From contig SPCO01000060.1 of NCBI GenBank assembly GCA_004525275.1, positions 1-7,711 on the forward strand: DNA of 7,711 nt, in the 5' to 3' direction. Below the pieces are notes generated by a model, which was given only the letters and a program-made list of their open reading frames with translations, was not told the DNA's origin and did not search any database. Both the position numbers and the translations under genes were made by a program. Source of the DNA: Thermomicrobiales bacterium. GTDB lineage: Bacteria; Chloroflexota; Limnocylindria; Limnocylindrales; CSP1-4. Of this stretch, positions 5,884-7,711 are shown one piece after another (positions within the stretch are counted from its first letter, which is position 1; every line of letters starts with the position of its first letter).

Positions 5884-5957
5884 GTCTGGCCGTGGGCCGA
5901 TCGCAGCGTCGGGGTGCGCCGAATGGAGCGGCCGGCCGGTTGCGCCCACGGCCAGAC
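5884..5957. repeat. 14-bp perfect inverted repeat with 46-nt spacer
   Basis: GTCTGGCCGTGGGC (5884-5897) is matched exactly in reverse complement by GCCCACGGCCAGAC (5944-5957). The spacer is GC-rich and holds the palindrome CGGCCGGCCG. As RNA this is a long stable stem on either strand. It could be a distal terminator for the minus-strand gene, a protein-binding dyad, the closing stem of a non-coding RNA or a remnant of a small mobile or repetitive element. No target-site duplication was recognised next to it. Confidence 0.7.
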
Positions 5958-6012
5958 ATGGGCCACGTCCAGAGCTAGCCCGAATAGTTCCCGAGTTCTC
6001 ACGACACTTGGC

Positions 6013-6058
6013 GGCACGTTCGCCCGGTCAGCCTAGGCGAGGGCGGGCCCAAGGTGCC
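6013..6058 (-). terminator. weak candidate terminator of the minus-strand glycosyltransferase
   Basis: An interrupted stem, GGCAC-GTTC-GCCCG (6013-6026) against CGGGC-CCAAG-GTGCC (6044-6058), lies 12 nt beyond the minus-strand stop at 6071-6073. Ten paired bases are split by a 4/5-nt internal loop, the apical loop is 17 nt, and no T-tract follows. Position is the main support. Confidence 0.25.
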
Positions 6059-6070
6059 TGCGCGACTGCG

Positions 6071-7711
6071 CTAGCGATCTGGCGCGTAGACCGAGATGAA
6101 CCGGCCGGGGGCCGCCACGAAGCGAAGAACAGGCTCCCCGAAGCGCCCGGCCGGTGCAACGACCGCTTCGGCCGGGCCTTCACACGCCGCCCCGATCGCG
6201 GTCTGGAACAGCGAATCGCAGATCACGACCAGCGGACCCGTCGGCGTCTCGATCGCTCCCGAACCTGTATCGACTCGCACGACGGCACCGGCCCGAATGA
6301 GCGGATAGCCGTACGCCTCGGTCGACTTGAAGTCGGGTAGGGATCGGAGCGTGACCACGTCGCCCTCGGCAGCGGCCAGGATCCGGTCGGCGGCCTCGGC
6401 CGCTGCAGGGAATCCGCCATCCGGATTGACGGCCGGCGGTTGCTGCGCGAGGTTCCAGGCGAGGATCGCGCCCACGACGACGACCACGATCCCGCGGCCG
6501 ATCACGCGGCCGGTTTCCCGTGGCCCACCTTTCGCAGGCTCGGTGCCAGCGACACCATCGGCCACCACTGCGGCCGCGTCATCGGCCAGCGCCACCGCCG
6601 TACCTCCGGCCACTACCGCACCATCGGCCACAACCGCGTCATCAGCCGCGAGGCCGCTCCCTCCGGCGTGTCCCCGCCACAGAACCGAGGCCCCGATCCC
6701 GATCAGGGTGAACACCATCGGGTCAGCGAAGGCGTGGTAGTGGTCATTCGGAAGGCCTGGCACGACGGTCGCCAGGCTCGGTGACAGGAACGTCAGCGCG
6801 AAGGCCGTCCAGACGATCCCCAGGCCGAGCCAGCGCGAGGCGACCCGCTCTGGTTTCGATCCCAATACGATGCCGCCGACCGTCGCCACGACCACGAGCA
6901 GGGTGGCGAGCACTGCGGCCAGCGGCCCATCGGTGATCAGTCCGGTCAGCGGCCACGAAGCGACCCGCGTCGCGATCACGACGAAGCGGACGAGCGGTCC
7001 GGAAGCTGCGGGATCTCCACCCGCTCGAATGTAGTCGAGCGCCGCGACGGCCTCTGAGAAGTCGGTCGTGAACTCGTGGATGGCCAGAGGCAGGAAGCTC
7101 AAGACCACGATCGCCAAACCGGCGAGGCCGAATAGCCAGACCCGGCGAGTCGCCTCCGCTCGGGATTCGCCCACACCCGACCCGGGGGCCCCCGACCCGG
7201 AGGTCTCCGCGCCCGACCCGGAGGTCTCCGACCCCGACCCGGAGGTCTCCGCGCCCGACCCGGAGGTCTCCGACCCCGACCGCAACCCCGCACGCCCCCC
7301 GGCACGCACGTCCGCCACGAACAGGGCCGCGATGATCGGCAGCAGCGCGACTCCCAGAACGTGGCACTGCATCGTGATCGCCGTTCCGATCCCGGCGACG
7401 AGCCACCATCGGGGCTGCCCGCTCGACCATGCTCGCCAGGCGCCGGCCAGCGCGATCGCGCTCGAAAGGGCGATGAGGTTCGGATTCCAGATGAAGGTCG
7501 ATTCGTCGACTGCGGAGATTGACACGGCCATCAGGAGCCCAGCGACCAACCCCGCCACACTCCCGCCGATCGATCGGGCCAGCCACCACGTCACGAGCAC
7601 GGCGGCGATCCCCGCCAGCGCGATCTCGGCGACAACGGCAACCGGCGAGTCGCCACCGGTCATGAACGCGGCCGGTGAGAGGAGGTAGTAGTACCAGGCG
7701 CCGTGATGGAC
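6071..7711 (-). CDS. GT39/ArnT-PMT-type membrane glycosyltransferase (5' end outside window)
   Basis: A multi-pass membrane protein resembling family 39 glycosyltransferases (ArnT/protein mannosyltransferase type), which move sugars from polyprenyl-phosphate carriers to acceptors on the outer membrane face. The frame is open through the right edge and reads HHGAWYYYLLSPAAF before the first in-window Met at 7661-7663, matching the family's HHGPxYYYLL loop, so that Met is internal. Counting from it, 530 residues remain: about ten hydrophobic segments (for example 9-29, 36-51, 60-78, 86-118, 174-194, 225-267, 277-297, 313-328, 390-404), conserved-looking FIWNPN (57-62) and NDHYHAFADP (306-315), and a soluble C-terminal part (410-530). 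The catalytic acidic loop lies beyond the edge, so activity and substrate cannot be judged. Two loops are expanded by low-complexity repeats (about 122-170 and 332-379). The TAG at 6071-6073 ends it, convergent with the regulator. Confidence 0.82.
   Translation of the reverse strand, partial: VHHGAWYYYLLSPAAFMTGGDSPVAVVAEIALAGIAAVLVTWWLARSIGGSVAGLVAGLLMAVSISAVDESTFIWNPNLIALSSAIALAGAWRAWSSGQPRWWLVAGIGTAITMQCHVLGVALLPIIAALFVADVRAGGRAGLRSGSETSGSGAETSGSGSETSGSGAETSGSGAPGSGVGESRAEATRRVWLFGLAGLAIVVLSFLPLAIHEFTTDFSEAVAALDYIRAGGDPAASGPLVRFVVIATRVASWPLTGLITDGPLAAVLATLLVVVATVGGIVLGSKPERVASRWLGLGIVWTAFALTFLSPSLATVVPGLPNDHYHAFADPMVFTLIGIGASVLWRGHAGGSGLAADDAVVADGAVVAGGTAVALADDAAAVVADGVAGTEPAKGGPRETGRVIGRGIVVVVVGAILAWNLAQQPPAVNPDGGFPAAAEAADRILAAAEGDVVTLRSLPDFKSTEAYGYPLIRAGAVVRVDTGSGAIETPTGPLVVICDSLFQTAIGAACEGPAEAVVAPAGRFGEPVLRFVAAPGRFISVYAPDR
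6527..6670 (-). repeat. diverged internal duplication encoding an Ala/Asp/Val-rich loop
   Basis: CACCATCGGCCAC occurs at 6553-6565 and 6619-6631, and CCGCGTCATC(G/A)GCC at 6574-6587 and 6634-6647. The two copies, 35 and 29 nt long, therefore differ by a 6-nt in-frame indel. In protein they read ADDAVVADG and ADDAAAVVADG within residues 332-379, between the membrane segment near 313-328 and the one near 390-404. It looks like an older, partly decayed version of the expansion seen at 7191-7274. Confidence 0.7.
7191..7274 (-). repeat. in-frame 21-bp minisatellite inside the glycosyltransferase gene
   Basis: Four contiguous 21-bp units (7191-7211, 7212-7232, 7233-7253, 7254-7274) are identical except that the final triplet alternates GCG/GAC, giving a 42-bp higher-order period; CCCGAC fragments flank both ends. 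On the coding strand each unit encodes a heptad SG(S/A)ETSG at about residues 130-158, in a loop between two membrane segments. The repeat length is a multiple of three, so copy changes preserve frame. Each unit contains CGGAG-GT-CTCCG, a near-palindrome that may promote slippage. Confidence 0.93.

Larger units (their letters stand above)
5557..6070. other. 514-nt structured non-coding region between convergent genes
   Basis: Open frames exist here on both strands, but none has recognisable domains or a ribosome site, and a 13-bp tandem repeat (not a multiple of three) runs through them. The region is dense in perfect inverted repeats, described separately. From 5731 to 5870 short arms can pair in mutually exclusive ways. 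No tRNA, tmRNA, RNase P or SRP RNA landmarks were seen. Because both flanking genes end here, part of the structure probably serves termination; the rest is unexplained. Confidence 0.6.

Noticed and set aside
5674..6036. 120-codon plus-strand frame in the convergent intergenic region, with overlapping frames on both strands
   Set aside because: It runs through a 13-bp tandem repeat and several hairpin arms, has no ribosome site and shows no recognisable domain.
7661..7663. minus-strand Met as the true start of the glycosyltransferase
   Set aside because: The frame stays open upstream to the edge and encodes the family-typical HHGAWYYYLLSPAAF, so the start lies beyond the window.
7068..7688. 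206-codon plus-strand frame with repeated Pro-Asp-Pro-Glu-Val motifs
   Set aside because: It is the antisense of the glycosyltransferase and its repeat is simply the complement of the 21-bp units; the minus-strand frame has membrane segments and family motifs and remains open through the edge.

Overview
The window looks like chromosomal DNA from a high-GC bacterium, most likely a Chloroflexota-type lineage. That placement is inference: it rests on base composition, the gene set and the order ATP synthase epsilon - murA - mreB, and no 16S or other lineage-diagnostic gene is present. No plasmid, phage, insertion sequence, CRISPR array, tRNA or rRNA was recognised.

Bases 1-4769 (+ strand) are a tightly packed housekeeping block. 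It holds a few codons that are probably the end of atpD, then atpC (30-461), murA (470-1816), mreB/mbl-type actin (1813-2811), a PHP-domain phosphoesterase (2917-3597) and a membrane protein of the lysylphosphatidylglycerol-synthase TM / UPF0104 family (3594-4769). Gaps are 2 and 8 nt, and murA/mreB and PHP/UPF0104 each overlap by 4 nt. The only looser joint is about 105 nt after mreB. A hairpin around the UPF0104 stop codon probably ends the block. The genes link energy (F1Fo ATP synthase), the first committed step of peptidoglycan synthesis and the cytoskeleton that guides wall growth. The MurA carries Asp where the fosfomycin-target Cys normally sits.

Bases 4770-5556 hold a 250-nt leader and an XRE-type helix-turn-helix regulator (5026-5556, +) with a low-complexity tail.

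Bases 5557-6070 lie between convergent genes and appear non-coding but highly structured. They contain two consecutive hairpins, a 13-bp tandem repeat (4 full copies plus a partial one), a nest of alternative inverted repeats, a 14-bp perfect inverted repeat and a possible terminator for the minus-strand gene. This is the least explained part of the window.

Bases 6071-7711 (- strand) encode most of a multi-pass membrane protein of the GT39/ArnT/PMT glycosyltransferase type. Its 5' end lies beyond the right edge. Two of its loops have been expanded by in-frame DNA repeats: four perfect 21-bp units, and a duplicated Ala/Asp/Val segment.

No clearly new multi-gene system is visible. The best leads are the MurA substitution, the structured convergent intergenic region and the repeat-expanded loops of the glycosyltransferase.
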